A DNA stretch of 64,000 nucleotides from Chromatiales bacterium (GTDB lineage: Bacteria > Pseudomonadota > Gammaproteobacteria > Steroidobacterales > GCA-2729495): contig JACKNI010000004.1 in NCBI GenBank assembly GCA_024234935.1, forward strand, positions 62,001 to 126,000. Direction: 5' to 3'. The notes below the pieces were generated by a model. It worked only from the letters and a program-made list of their open reading frames with translations. It was not told the DNA's origin and did not search any database. The number at the start of each line of letters is the position of its first letter. The stretch's first letter is position 1. Shown in pieces: positions 27,309 to 35,419 of this stretch. A program made the translations under genes and the position numbers.

Positions 27309-27776
27309 TCAGAAGTAGAGTCGCATCACGCATTCGCTGACGCAGGCCGGCCGTTCCTGGCCTTCGACCTCGACGGAATATTCCTCGACGAGTTCGATGC
27401 TGCCTTTGGCTTCTTCAGCCGATACCAGCTTGCAGTGGGCACGAATCCGGCTGTCGACCACCACCGCATTCGGAAAGCGCAGCTTGTTGATGCCGTAGTT
27501 GATCACGCGCTTTACGCCAGGCACGAGCGGCTTGCTCTCATCCACGAGTCCGCGCAGCAGCGGGTAGAGGGACAGGGTCAGATAACCGTGCGCGATGGTC
27601 TTGCCGTATGGCGATTCGCTTGCTGCACGGCGGGGATCGATGTGGATCCATTGTTTATCGCGCGTTGCGGCGGCAAAGGCATCGATCATCGCCTGGTCGA
27701 CGGTGAGCCAGTCGCTGGTATGAATTTCCTGGCCGACTTTTGACTTCAGGTCGGCAAGCGCTTGGGCGAGGGCCAT
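27309..27776 (-). CDS. MaoC-like (R)-specific enoyl-CoA hydratase
   Basis: 155 aa from ATG 27776. Hot-dog fold hydratase 2: the catalytic Asp/His pair is seen in QWIHIDPRRAA and the following SPYGKTIAHGYLTLSLYPLL loop, typical of MaoC/PhaJ-type proteins. Acts on trans-2-enoyl-CoA to give (R)-3-hydroxyacyl-CoA. It is cotranscribed with the crotonase-family gene and is divergent from the lipoprotein gene that opens the VWA/kinase cluster. Confidence 0.88.
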   Translation of the reverse strand: MALAQALADLKSKVGQEIHTSDWLTVDQAMIDAFAAATRDKQWIHIDPRRAASESPYGKTIAHGYLTLSLYPLLRGLVDESKPLVPGVKRVINYGINKLRFPNAVVVDSRIRAHCKLVSAEEAKGSIELVEEYSVEVEGQERPACVSECVMRLYF

Positions 27777-27899
27777 GTTGAGGAACTCCCTGTCAAGGTA
27801 TGGCGGGAAAACTGACGCAGTGCAAAGATGCTAGCAGACGTTGTACGGCTGTGCCGGCTCCGGTCAGTTGCCGGGCCGCGGCGTTGCTGCCGCAGGCTA

Positions 27900-27935
27900 T
27901 ATAATCTGCGCGAAAAGGGGACGCTACCCTTTTCG
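27900..27935 (+). promoter_or_regulatory. Promoter -10 and 5' leader hairpin of the VWA/kinase cluster
   Basis: A perfect TATAAT at 27900-27905 lies 46 bases before the first ATG. Directly after the expected start, CGAAAAGGG (27911-27919) and CCCTTTTCG (27927-27935) form a perfect 9-bp hairpin with a 7-nt loop, ending just before the GGGAG ribosome site. No convincing -35 is seen at normal spacing, which suggests an activator. A 5'-terminal hairpin can protect mRNA from decay. Confidence 0.5.
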
Positions 27936-27945
27936 GGAGTCGCGC

Positions 27946-28716
27946 ATGTCACGGATACCGATCGTCTTGGTCCTCGCTCTGGCGCTTGGCGCCTGCAGCA
28001 GTCCGCCAGTCAAGCCACCCTCAGGCAGCAGCGGGAGCGCGCAGGGTTCAGCTTCCGGGTCCCAGGCCGGTTCAACTTCAGGTGCCCGGTCCGGTACTCA
28101 GGCCGGCACCCAGGCCGGCACCCAGTCCGGCACTGAGGCGGGTGCAAAAAGCGGACAGGATTCGACTGGCCAGTCGATGGGTAGCGGCGGCGGGTCGGAT
28201 GCCAGCGATGCTGAAGTGGCCTTTGAAAAATCGCTTGGTGACTTCGATGGCGAAATCGGCGGCGAACGCGCGGCGATGGCCAAGGCGGGCGCCGGCTCGG
28301 GGCGCGCTGCCGAAAGTCGCGAGGCGGGCGATTCCTCTGCCGTGAAGGCGGCCGGTCGCGGTATCGCGGTGGACGGGTCGGGAAGCGGTGCTGATCTGCC
28401 GTCGCCGCAGGGCCGGGGCGAGGGCCGCCGCGGCGTCGATGCCGGGGATGGTATCGAAGGTGGCATGCCGGCCGGTGCCGAAGAAGGCAGTGAGGCGGGT
28501 GCGGGCAAGAACCGGAGTGCTGGCAGTGGCGCGGAGTCGCCGTCCGCCGAGGCCGGCAAGGTGGCGAAGATTCCCGATGACATTCCCACCGACCTGTCGG
28601 CTGAAGACCAGGTTGCGAAACAGATCCGCGAGGCGGCACAGGCGGAAACCGATCCGAAGATCCGCGACGCCCTCTGGAACGAATATCGCAAGCAGATGGG
28701 ACTGAAAACGAAATGA
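27946..28716 (+). CDS. Ser/Gly/Ala-rich lipoprotein heading the VWA/kinase cluster
   Basis: 256 aa from ATG 27946. Lipoprotein signal MSRIPIVLVLALALGACSS with lipobox LGAC. The next ~200 residues are low complexity, rich in Gly, Ser, Ala and Gln, including GTQAGTQ-type repeats, and look disordered. The C-terminal 50 residues (DIPTDLSAEDQVAKQIREAAQAETDP..., LWNEYRKQMGLK) are charged and helical and may be the functional part. Acceptor for a nearby kinase is possible given the Ser density but unproven. Its TGA overlaps the next gene's start (ATGA). Confidence 0.78.
   Translation: MSRIPIVLVLALALGACSSPPVKPPSGSSGSAQGSASGSQAGSTSGARSGTQAGTQAGTQSGTEAGAKSGQDSTGQSMGSGGGSDASDAEVAFEKSLGDFDGEIGGERAAMAKAGAGSGRAAESREAGDSSAVKAAGRGIAVDGSGSGADLPSPQGRGEGRRGVDAGDGIEGGMPAGAEEGSEAGAGKNRSAGSGAESPSAEAGKVAKIPDDIPTDLSAEDQVAKQIREAAQAETDPKIRDALWNEYRKQMGLKTK
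28093..28134 (+). repeat. 12-bp tandem repeat inside the lipoprotein gene
   Basis: About three to four copies of a GGCACCCAGGCC-like unit, coding GTQA steps. Imperfect copies flank it. It lies in the disordered region and could vary in length by slippage. Confidence 0.6.
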
Positions 28717-29963
28717 GCCTCGAGCTGTGCTCCTTCACGAACGGGCGCATGCCACGCACGCTGGTGGTATTCCTCTTGCTGCCTTGCTTCATCAGTGCCT
28801 GCTCGACCGCTCGTACCATCGACTACAAGGAAGCTGCGCTCGTGCGTGCGGCTGCCGAAGTGCCGGATGCCGAACGCCTCGATGTTGGCATCATCCTCTT
28901 CGATCCAGGCACCAGTGCCGACAGTCTGGCCGATGAGAAGAAGCTGATCTTTCCCGATGTGCGCCAGGCAGAGGCGCGTTACATGCCCTATCACCTGAAG
29001 ACCACGCTTGAGTCCAGCGGCTACTGGGGTTCGGTGTGGGTGGTGCCACAGCGTTCCGATGCGGTGGACCTGACGGTCACGGGGCGCATCGATCTGTCTG
29101 ACGGACTGGATGTCAGCGTACATATCGGTGCCTGGGATGCCACCGGCCGCGAATGGCTGAACAAGGCCTATACAGTGCAGGTGCCGGAAAAGGCCTATTC
29201 GAAAATCCGCGAGCCAGGGCAGGATCCCTATCAGACGCTCTACAACGAAATCGCCAACGACCTGCTGGCGATTCGCCAGAAGATGTCGGCGAGCGAGCTC
29301 CGTACGCTGCGCAACGTGGCCGAACTGCGCTACGGGGCGCAGCTCGTACCGGAGGCCTTCGCCGGCCTGCTGGAGCAGGACCGCGCGGGTATCTACAAGC
29401 TGCGGCGCCTGCCGGCCACGGACGATCCGATGGTCAGCCGCATGCACGCGGTCAGGGAGCGCGAATACACCCTCGTCGATACCCTGAACGAGTACTACGC
29501 CAACCTCTATTACGAAATCGGCAAGCCCTATGAAGACTGGCGCAAGATGTCGCGCGAGGAAGTGATCCGCTATCGGGATCTGAAACGCTCGGCATTCGTG
29601 CGCGGTTCGGCGGGTGCACTGGCAATCCTGGCCGCGATCATCTACGAGGGTTCTGGCGGTGATAACAGTGCGATCACCATGACCGGCGTGATGGGAGGCA
29701 TCGAAGGCATCAAGAGCGGACTGGGCAAGAATACCGAGGCCAACGTCAGCCGCGAGTCGCTGAAGGAACTCGGCGGCTCCTTCAATTCCGAAGCGGAATC
29801 CGTGGTCGTCGAAGTCGAAGGCCAGACGCGTCGTCTGACCGGTACGGCCGAGGAGCGCTATCAGGAATGGCGCCGGCTGCTTCGCGAAATCTATTCCGCA
29901 GAAACCGGTACCCCTGGCGTCGATGCCGCAGAAGCTGCGGTCATCAGCCCGCCCGCCGGGTAG
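28713..29963 (+). CDS. Predicted lipoprotein of unknown function (416 aa)
   Basis: 416 aa from ATG 28713, coupled to the preceding stop; ATG 28749 gives a neater 19-residue lipoprotein signal (MPRTLVVFLLLPCFISACS, lipobox ISAC). The body has mixed alpha/beta character: LDVGIILFDPGTSAD, a YMPYHLKTTLESSGYWGSVWVVP segment that resembles the GNA1162/LPP20-type first domain, and VDLTVTGRIDLSDGLDVSVHI. Near residue 295 a Gly/Ala-rich stretch (AGALAILAAIIYEGSGGDN) could dip into membrane. It has no catalytic motif I can name. Envelope location and cluster membership are the main clues. Confidence 0.75.
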   Translation: MSLELCSFTNGRMPRTLVVFLLLPCFISACSTARTIDYKEAALVRAAAEVPDAERLDVGIILFDPGTSADSLADEKKLIFPDVRQAEARYMPYHLKTTLESSGYWGSVWVVPQRSDAVDLTVTGRIDLSDGLDVSVHIGAWDATGREWLNKAYTVQVPEKAYSKIREPGQDPYQTLYNEIANDLLAIRQKMSASELRTLRNVAELRYGAQLVPEAFAGLLEQDRAGIYKLRRLPATDDPMVSRMHAVREREYTLVDTLNEYYANLYYEIGKPYEDWRKMSREEVIRYRDLKRSAFVRGSAGALAILAAIIYEGSGGDNSAITMTGVMGGIEGIKSGLGKNTEANVSRESLKELGGSFNSEAESVVVEVEGQTRRLTGTAEERYQEWRRLLREIYSAETGTPGVDAAEAAVISPPAG

Positions 29964-29975
29964 TTTCCGCAGCGC

Positions 29976-31865
29976 ATGTCAGAACTTGCCGCGGGTCTGG
30001 TGCTGGCCGGGCGCTTTCGTCTGATCCGCGTGCTCGGTCGTGGCGGCAGCGCTGAAGTCTGGCTGGCCGAAGATCCGGTGCTTGCCACCGAGGTCGCGCT
30101 GAAGATCATTCCTGCGGCTGATGCAGCAGCGGCGTGCCGACTGGCCGATGCGCTGCGCAGCGATCTCCGGACTTTGCAGCGGCTCGTGCATCCGGGCATC
30201 GTGAATATCCATGCCGTATATGTGGATGGCGCGCGCTGCTGCATTTCCATGGAGGCGGTCATCGGCACCGATGCCGGTGGACTGCGAGGCACTGCCTGGC
30301 AGACCATCGTTGCGGCCGTGCTCGAAGTGGTCGACGCACTCCAGTACGCGCATGCACAAGGCGTGGTCCACGGTGATCTGAAAGCCGGCAATCTGCTTTG
30401 CGACAGCGCAGGTCATTGGCGATTGTGTGATTTCCGGATGGCGGCGCTCGGCGCGGACGGTGCGGTGTCGCTGTCGGCGGTGAGTCCGCAGCAACTGGAC
30501 GGCGCGCCACCGACGGTCAGCGATGATGTCCATGCGCTCGGCGCACTGCTCCATGACCTGCTGTCGGGTGCGCCACCCCTGCATCCGGGCATCACCCCGG
30601 CGCGCATACGCACCGAGGTTCCGGGCCGCCTCGGTGTCGATGGTTCGGGCCAGGCACTGCCGCTGGCGCTGGTCCAGCTGGTTGCCGCGCTGCTGGAAAA
30701 GTCGCCGGCCCGTCGGCCGGCTGGCATGCCTGCAGTACGGGCGGTACTTGAGGAAATATTGCGGGACGATGAGCAGCTGCCTGGACGCGGCTCTGTCGAT
30801 GGCCCGGCCACGATAGCGGCTCCTCGGCGGCTGCGTCGCCCAGGTGCGGCCGGTCTGCCCGCCTGGCTGGTCTATGCCGGCGGCCTTGTGCTGCTGGCGT
30901 GTCTGGCCGGTGTGCTGTTTATCCTGCCGAAGCTGGTCAGCGAACGCCCGGTGGTTCTTCCGCCGCCGCCTGTGGCCGCAGCACCGGAATCAGCAGCACT
31001 GCCACCGCCGCCGGAAACGGTTGCGGAACCTGAGCCGGCGCCGGCACCGGCACAGGCACAGGCACAGGCACAGGAATCGCCACCCGCACCCGTCGTGGCT
31101 GAGGCGCCGGCCAAAGCACCGCCACCGGCGCCGCACAAAGAGTTGCCAGTGGTCGACAGCTCCGCCGCTGATTTCGAGCGCGCGCTGTCGCGCGGACTGG
31201 GCGCGCTGGCTGCCGGACGACTCGCGGAAGCGCGACAGGCCATCGACGTCGCGACGGGGCTGCGGCCCGGAGATCCGGGTGCGAAAAATGCGCTCGCGCA
31301 ACTGGTCGCCGAAGAGCGGCGCGAGCGTATCGCAACATTGGAGGCAGAAGCACGGAAGCTGGAGGCGGCTGAACAGTGGCAGGGTGCAGTCTCCCGATAT
31401 GAAGCGATGCTGGGTATCGATGCCAATCTGCTCGGTGCGCAAAAGGGCCTCGCTGCAGCGCAGGCGCGCGCAAGCCTGAACCAGCAGCTTGAACAGGCGC
31501 TGGCGCGTGCCGACCGCTTCAACGACGATGCGATCGCAGGCCCGGCACGGCAGCTCGTGGCGCAGGCTGCTGCCGTGCCGGCACCCGGCCCGGTGTTGAG
31601 CGCGCAGATCGAGCGGCTTGAGGTACAGCTGAAGATCGCAGCGCAGCCGGTGCCCGTACAATTCGAATCCGACAACCAGACCAATGTGGTGATCTACAAG
31701 ATCGGCACGCTCGGCGTGTTCAGCAGCCGTACGCTGGACCTGCGGCCCGGGCGCTACGTGGTGGTCGGCACGCGCGATGGCTACCGTGATGTCCGGCGCA
31801 ACATCCGTGTGGATCCGGCCGGCAACATGCCGCCGGTGGTGATCCGTTGTGAGGAAGCGATTTGA
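29976..31865 (+). CDS. Membrane Ser/Thr protein kinase-like protein with degenerate DFG motif and PEGA-like tail
   Basis: 629 aa. N-terminal Hanks-type kinase fold: Gly loop VLGRGGSAEVWLAED (20-33), Lys43 in EVALKII, catalytic loop HGDLKAGN (His132, Asp134, Asn139). The magnesium motif is DFR (152-154) instead of DFG, and SPQQLDG replaces the usual APE-type segment, so activity may be reduced or absent. A membrane helix lies at about 296-318 (LVYAGGLVLLACLAGVLFIL). Outside it are a Pro/Ala/Gln-rich linker, TPR-like helices (about 395-560) and a PEGA-like strand domain at the C-terminus. Its ATGA-type overlap with the next gene indicates coupling. Confidence 0.87.
   Translation: MSELAAGLVLAGRFRLIRVLGRGGSAEVWLAEDPVLATEVALKIIPAADAAAACRLADALRSDLRTLQRLVHPGIVNIHAVYVDGARCCISMEAVIGTDAGGLRGTAWQTIVAAVLEVVDALQYAHAQGVVHGDLKAGNLLCDSAGHWRLCDFRMAALGADGAVSLSAVSPQQLDGAPPTVSDDVHALGALLHDLLSGAPPLHPGITPARIRTEVPGRLGVDGSGQALPLALVQLVAALLEKSPARRPAGMPAVRAVLEEILRDDEQLPGRGSVDGPATIAAPRRLRRPGAAGLPAWLVYAGGLVLLACLAGVLFILPKLVSERPVVLPPPPVAAAPESAALPPPPETVAEPEPAPAPAQAQAQAQESPPAPVVAEAPAKAPPPAPHKELPVVDSSAADFERALSRGLGALAAGRLAEARQAIDVATGLRPGDPGAKNALAQLVAEERRERIATLEAEARKLEAAEQWQGAVSRYEAMLGIDANLLGAQKGLAAAQARASLNQQLEQALARADRFNDDAIAGPARQLVAQAAAVPAPGPVLSAQIERLEVQLKIAAQPVPVQFESDNQTNVVIYKIGTLGVFSSRTLDLRPGRYVVVGTRDGYRDVRRNIRVDPAGNMPPVVIRCEEAI
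31037..31073 (+). repeat. Hexanucleotide repeat GGCACA in the kinase linker
   Basis: About four copies of GGCACA follow two GGCACC-like units and encode alternating Ala/Pro/Gln in the extracytoplasmic linker. It is a likely slippage site changing linker length. Confidence 0.6.
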
Positions 31866-34273
31866 GTCCCGCCATCGTCGTTCATGATGCTTCGGGCACG
31901 CGCCGATTTGGCGAAGCCGACCTGCCGCTGCGCATCGGTACCGGCCCGGCGGCGGCGATCCGGCTGCCGGGTCCGGTCGCCGACCAGAGTCATGCGCTGA
32001 TCGGGTTGCTCGAAGGCCGGCCCTTCCTGCAACCCACCGGCGCGCAGGTCACCGTCAATGAGCTGCCGCTCACCGGGACGCGCTGGCTCGGCGATGGCGA
32101 TGAGATCGGTATCGGCAGCGCCCGCATCCGCTGCGCCTTCGGTACTGATGCGCTCGAATTCAGGCTGCGCTTCAGCGGTGTGGATTACGACACGCTGCCG
32201 CCCGATGAAGCAGTGCCGGAACTTGCCGGGCCGGCAACAGAGGCTTCAGCACCCGTAGCGCCCGTCAGGGCGCTCAAGCGTCGCGCGAGTCCGCGCTGGC
32301 GTGCGCCGGCGATCTGGGCCGCGCTGCTCATGCTCGCGGTGTGCGCGTTCTGGTTGCTGACCTCGCGGGCGGTGCTGATCGTTGCAGATCCGCCGGTGGC
32401 CGTCCTCGATGTGCAGGGCGTTCCGGACCTGCGTTTTGCCGGTCGTTATCTGCTGCGGCCCGGGTCTTATGCCGTGACTGCGACGGCAGAAGGCTATGCG
32501 CCTGGCAACATCAGCATCGAGGTGACGGATGCGCCCAGCCAGGATTTCAGCCTGCGGCTGGAGCGATTGCCGGGTCAGCTGGTGGTCAGCACCACACCCG
32601 CCGTCTCTGCCGAGGTCACCATCGACGGCGTGAGCGCAGGGCGTACGCCGACACGCGCCATCGAAGTAAAAGCCGGCAGCCACAAGCTGCATGTCACAGC
32701 TCCGCGTTACCAGGCCTACGAGACGGAACTGGCGGTGGAGGGCGGCGGTGTTCTGCAGGCCATCGAGGCGCGGCTGGTGCCTGACTGGGCCGAGGTGACG
32801 GTCAACACGGTGCCGGAGGGTGCTGCCATCCTTGTCGATGGCGTGCCGGCGGGAACGACGCCCGCGAAGCTGGAATTGCTGGCTGGTGAGCGTACGCTCA
32901 GCTTCGAGAAAGACGGCTTCAAGACACTCAGGCACCGGGTTGCGGCAGTGGCCAACCGGCCGCAGCAGCTTGACGTGCTGAAGCTGGAACAGGCCGATGG
33001 TCTGGTGCGCATCCTCAGCGAACCACCGGGCGCGACGGTGACGGTAGCCGGCCGCTATCGCGGTGTGACGCCACTGGAGACCGGTCTGCCGCCCGGCCGC
33101 AGCTATACGGTGGCGCTGAGCAAACCAGGCTACGAAGCGGTGTCGCGCAGCGTGGACCTGGTCAACAGCCGGGGTGCGACGCTGCGCGTCGAACTCGTTG
33201 CGCGCATCGGCGTGGTCCGCGTCAGCAGCGAGCCGGCCGATGCCGAACTGCTGGTCGATGGCAATTCGGTTGGAACCGGACCGCGCGAACTGTCGCTGCC
33301 GGCTTTTGCGCATCGCTTCGAGTTTCGCAAACCCGGCTTTGTGCCCCATGTCACCGAGGTGACGCCGCAGCCGGGCCAGCCTCAGGCAGTCACAGCCACG
33401 CTGCTGACGCCGCAGCAGGCGGTGATCGCGGCGACGCCGCGCACCGTGACGACTTCGCAGGGCCTGGAAATGCGCCTGGTCCGGCCGGGTGAGTTTCGCA
33501 TGGGCGCACCGCGTCGCGAGCAGGGCCGGCGGGCCAACGAGACCGAGCGCGATGTGCGGCTGACGCGCGCTTTCTATATCGCGACGCGCGAGGTGACGAA
33601 CACCCAGTACCGCGCCTTCCAGCCGAAGCACACTTCCGGCGCGGAGAAGTATCAGCAGCTGGCTGCTGGCAGTCACCCGGTGGTGATGTTGAGCTGGCAG
33701 GATGCTGCGGCTTACTGCAACTGGCTCAGCGACCAGGAGCAGCGTCCGCATGCCTATGCCGAGCTTGGCGGGCAGCTGGTGCTGGTCACGCCGGTCAACA
33801 CGGGCTACCGTCTGCCCACCGAAGCCGAGTGGGAGTGGGTTGCACGCTACAACGGGGGTGGCGGCAGTCGCCGTTATCCCTGGGGTGATGCGATGCCGCC
33901 GCCGGCCGGGGCGGGAAACTATGCCGACCGCACTGCACAGGGTGTGGTGGCGAATGTGCTCGCCGGCTACAGCGACGGTTATGCCGTGACGGCGCCGGTC
34001 GGCAGCTTCAGCCCCGGTCCGCTGGGCCTCTTTGATCTGGGCGGCAACGTTGCCGAATGGGTGAACGACCGTTACACCGTTTATCCCTCCGGCGGACCGC
34101 TGGCTGTCGATCCCACCGGGCCGTCTGACGGGCAGTATCATGTGATCCGTGGTTCAGGCTGGCGCCACAGTGGCATCAGCGAGCTGCGCCTGTCGTATCG
34201 CGATTTCGGCGACAGCGGCCGTCTCGATGTCGGCTTCCGGATCGCGCGCACGGCAGATGACAAAGAGCGATAG
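31862..34273 (+). CDS. FHA-like, multi-PEGA, FGE/SUMF1-like domain membrane protein
   Basis: 803 aa. Residues 1-110 resemble an FHA beta-sandwich (LPLRIGTGPAAAIRLPG, then LPLTGTRWLGDGDEIGIGSARI). A membrane helix lies at about 148-168. Five PEGA-type repeats of about 70 residues follow (about 172-525), each with a VxxxPxxAxVxVDG core. A C-terminal formylglycine-generating-enzyme-like domain spans about 535-800: REVTNTQYRAF, VVMLSWQDAAAYCNWLSDQ, RLPTEAEWEWVARY, LFDLGGNVAEWVNDRY, IRGSGWRHSG. The paired active-site Cys of true FGE are missing, so it is likely a binding module. Coupled to the kinase gene. Confidence 0.87.
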   Translation: MSPAIVVHDASGTRRFGEADLPLRIGTGPAAAIRLPGPVADQSHALIGLLEGRPFLQPTGAQVTVNELPLTGTRWLGDGDEIGIGSARIRCAFGTDALEFRLRFSGVDYDTLPPDEAVPELAGPATEASAPVAPVRALKRRASPRWRAPAIWAALLMLAVCAFWLLTSRAVLIVADPPVAVLDVQGVPDLRFAGRYLLRPGSYAVTATAEGYAPGNISIEVTDAPSQDFSLRLERLPGQLVVSTTPAVSAEVTIDGVSAGRTPTRAIEVKAGSHKLHVTAPRYQAYETELAVEGGGVLQAIEARLVPDWAEVTVNTVPEGAAILVDGVPAGTTPAKLELLAGERTLSFEKDGFKTLRHRVAAVANRPQQLDVLKLEQADGLVRILSEPPGATVTVAGRYRGVTPLETGLPPGRSYTVALSKPGYEAVSRSVDLVNSRGATLRVELVARIGVVRVSSEPADAELLVDGNSVGTGPRELSLPAFAHRFEFRKPGFVPHVTEVTPQPGQPQAVTATLLTPQQAVIAATPRTVTTSQGLEMRLVRPGEFRMGAPRREQGRRANETERDVRLTRAFYIATREVTNTQYRAFQPKHTSGAEKYQQLAAGSHPVVMLSWQDAAAYCNWLSDQEQRPHAYAELGGQLVLVTPVNTGYRLPTEAEWEWVARYNGGGGSRRYPWGDAMPPPAGAGNYADRTAQGVVANVLAGYSDGYAVTAPVGSFSPGPLGLFDLGGNVAEWVNDRYTVYPSGGPLAVDPTGPSDGQYHVIRGSGWRHSGISELRLSYRDFGDSGRLDVGFRIARTADDKER

Positions 34274-34276
34274 GCC

Positions 34277-34594
34277 ATGTTGAGCAAAGTCTGGCGCACA
34301 GTGCTGGTGATCGCACTCGGCCTGGGCCTCACCTGGGCGGCCGGCCGTATCGGCAGCGGCCCGCCTTCCGTGCTGAAGCTCGATTCAGCGACAGAAGCGG
34401 CGGCGACCGGCACGGCCGGTGCCGCGGCCGGAAAAACCGGCGCCGAGCCGGTCACGGACCTCTCCACCGCCGAGGTTGAAGCTGAACTGAAGAACGTCGA
34501 GAAGGTGCTGAGCGGCGGCCTGGATCCCGGTGAAGTGGCGGCCGACAAGCCGCTGCCTGCCGATCTCGGTGTCGCCCTGCCTTCGGATATCTGA
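34277..34594 (+). CDS. Small membrane-anchored hypothetical protein (105 aa)
   Basis: 105 aa starting 3 bp after the preceding stop. One N-terminal helix (VWRTVLVIALGLGLTWAAG, about residues 5-23) and an acidic, Ala/Glu-rich remainder with a short coiled segment (LSTAEVEAELKNVEKVLSGG). It could be a single-pass accessory subunit of the channel encoded just downstream. I recognise no family. Confidence 0.65.
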   Translation: MLSKVWRTVLVIALGLGLTWAAGRIGSGPPSVLKLDSATEAAATGTAGAAAGKTGAEPVTDLSTAEVEAELKNVEKVLSGGLDPGEVAADKPLPADLGVALPSDI

Positions 34595-34617
34595 ATCTGC
34601 CGACCGGAAGCCACGCC

Positions 34618-35415
34618 ATGCAAAGAACCTTCTCTGCCGAGTTCGTCTTTCAGCTGTTTTCGCTGCTGCTGTCCGTGCTGCTGGTACATGCGGTCTACGT
34701 CACCCTGGTCTGGCCGAACGCGCAGGCGGTGATCGACCAGAACCGGCAGATGGTGAAACAGGATGCGAGCTACACGCCGCAGCGTTCCTGGTACATCGTG
34801 CTCAAGGATTACGAACAGGAATCCTGTTTCGTGCTCGGTCTGTGGGCGCTCTCGATCATGGGTTACAAGGCGCGCAACGTCAGTCGCGAGCGGCAGATCC
34901 TCGATCAGGAGCTGGTGCCGATCGCCGAAGGCGTGCGCATCCTGCCCGAGGATACGCGCAACTACATTCGCCAGATCCAGGCACTGCCGGCGGCTGATCA
35001 GGGCCTGTTGCTGCCGCGCGCGCTGCTCAATGCCCTGCAGCGCTTTGGCGCCACCCACAATGTGCAGGATGCGTCTTCTTCCGCACACACGGTGGTGATG
35101 TCGGGTGGCGAGCAGCTCGAGGCCGAGCTGTCGATGGTCCGCTATATTCTCTGGGCGATTCCGTCGATCGGATTCATCGGTACGGTGCGCGGTATCGGCG
35201 ATGCGCTGAGCGTGGCCAACAAGGCGGTTTCCGGTGACATCAGCGGCGTTACCGAGAGTCTGGGCGTGGCTTTCAACTCCACGCTGGTCGCGCTGCTGAT
35301 CAGTATCCTGCTGATGTTTCTCGTCCACCAGCTCCAGCTGCTGCAGGAGCGGCTGTCATTTGAAACGGAAAACTATCTAGACGAGCACCTGATCCGCCAC
35401 CTGCAGGTGAGCTGA
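34618..35415 (+). CDS. MotA/TolQ/ExbB-family proton channel subunit
   Basis: 265 aa. An N-terminal helix (FVFQLFSLLLSVLLVHAVYVTLVW) is followed by a second hydrophobic stretch near 68-86 and two C-terminal helices. The family hallmark lies in the C-terminal half: RYILWAIPSIGFIGTVRGIGDAL, GVTESLGVAFNSTLVALLISILLMFLVHQ, equivalent to the P-x-x-G-L-x-GTV-x-G and T-x-x-G stretches of TolQ/ExbB. Such subunits form pentamers around an ExbD/TolR/MotB dimer and use ion flow. No ExbD gene is adjacent; two VWA proteins downstream carry an ExbD-like helix. Confidence 0.85.
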   Translation: MQRTFSAEFVFQLFSLLLSVLLVHAVYVTLVWPNAQAVIDQNRQMVKQDASYTPQRSWYIVLKDYEQESCFVLGLWALSIMGYKARNVSRERQILDQELVPIAEGVRILPEDTRNYIRQIQALPAADQGLLLPRALLNALQRFGATHNVQDASSSAHTVVMSGGEQLEAELSMVRYILWAIPSIGFIGTVRGIGDALSVANKAVSGDISGVTESLGVAFNSTLVALLISILLMFLVHQLQLLQERLSFETENYLDEHLIRHLQVS

Positions 35416-35419
35416 TCCG

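Noticed and set aside
28093..28134. Short tandem repeats as a CRISPR array
   Set aside because: Units are 12 bp, contiguous without spacers, and in frame within a lipoprotein gene.
32246..34141. A 631-codon frame opposite the PEGA/FGE-like gene
   Set aside because: His/Arg/Gln-rich antisense translation with no recognisable motif; the sense strand shows repeated domains.
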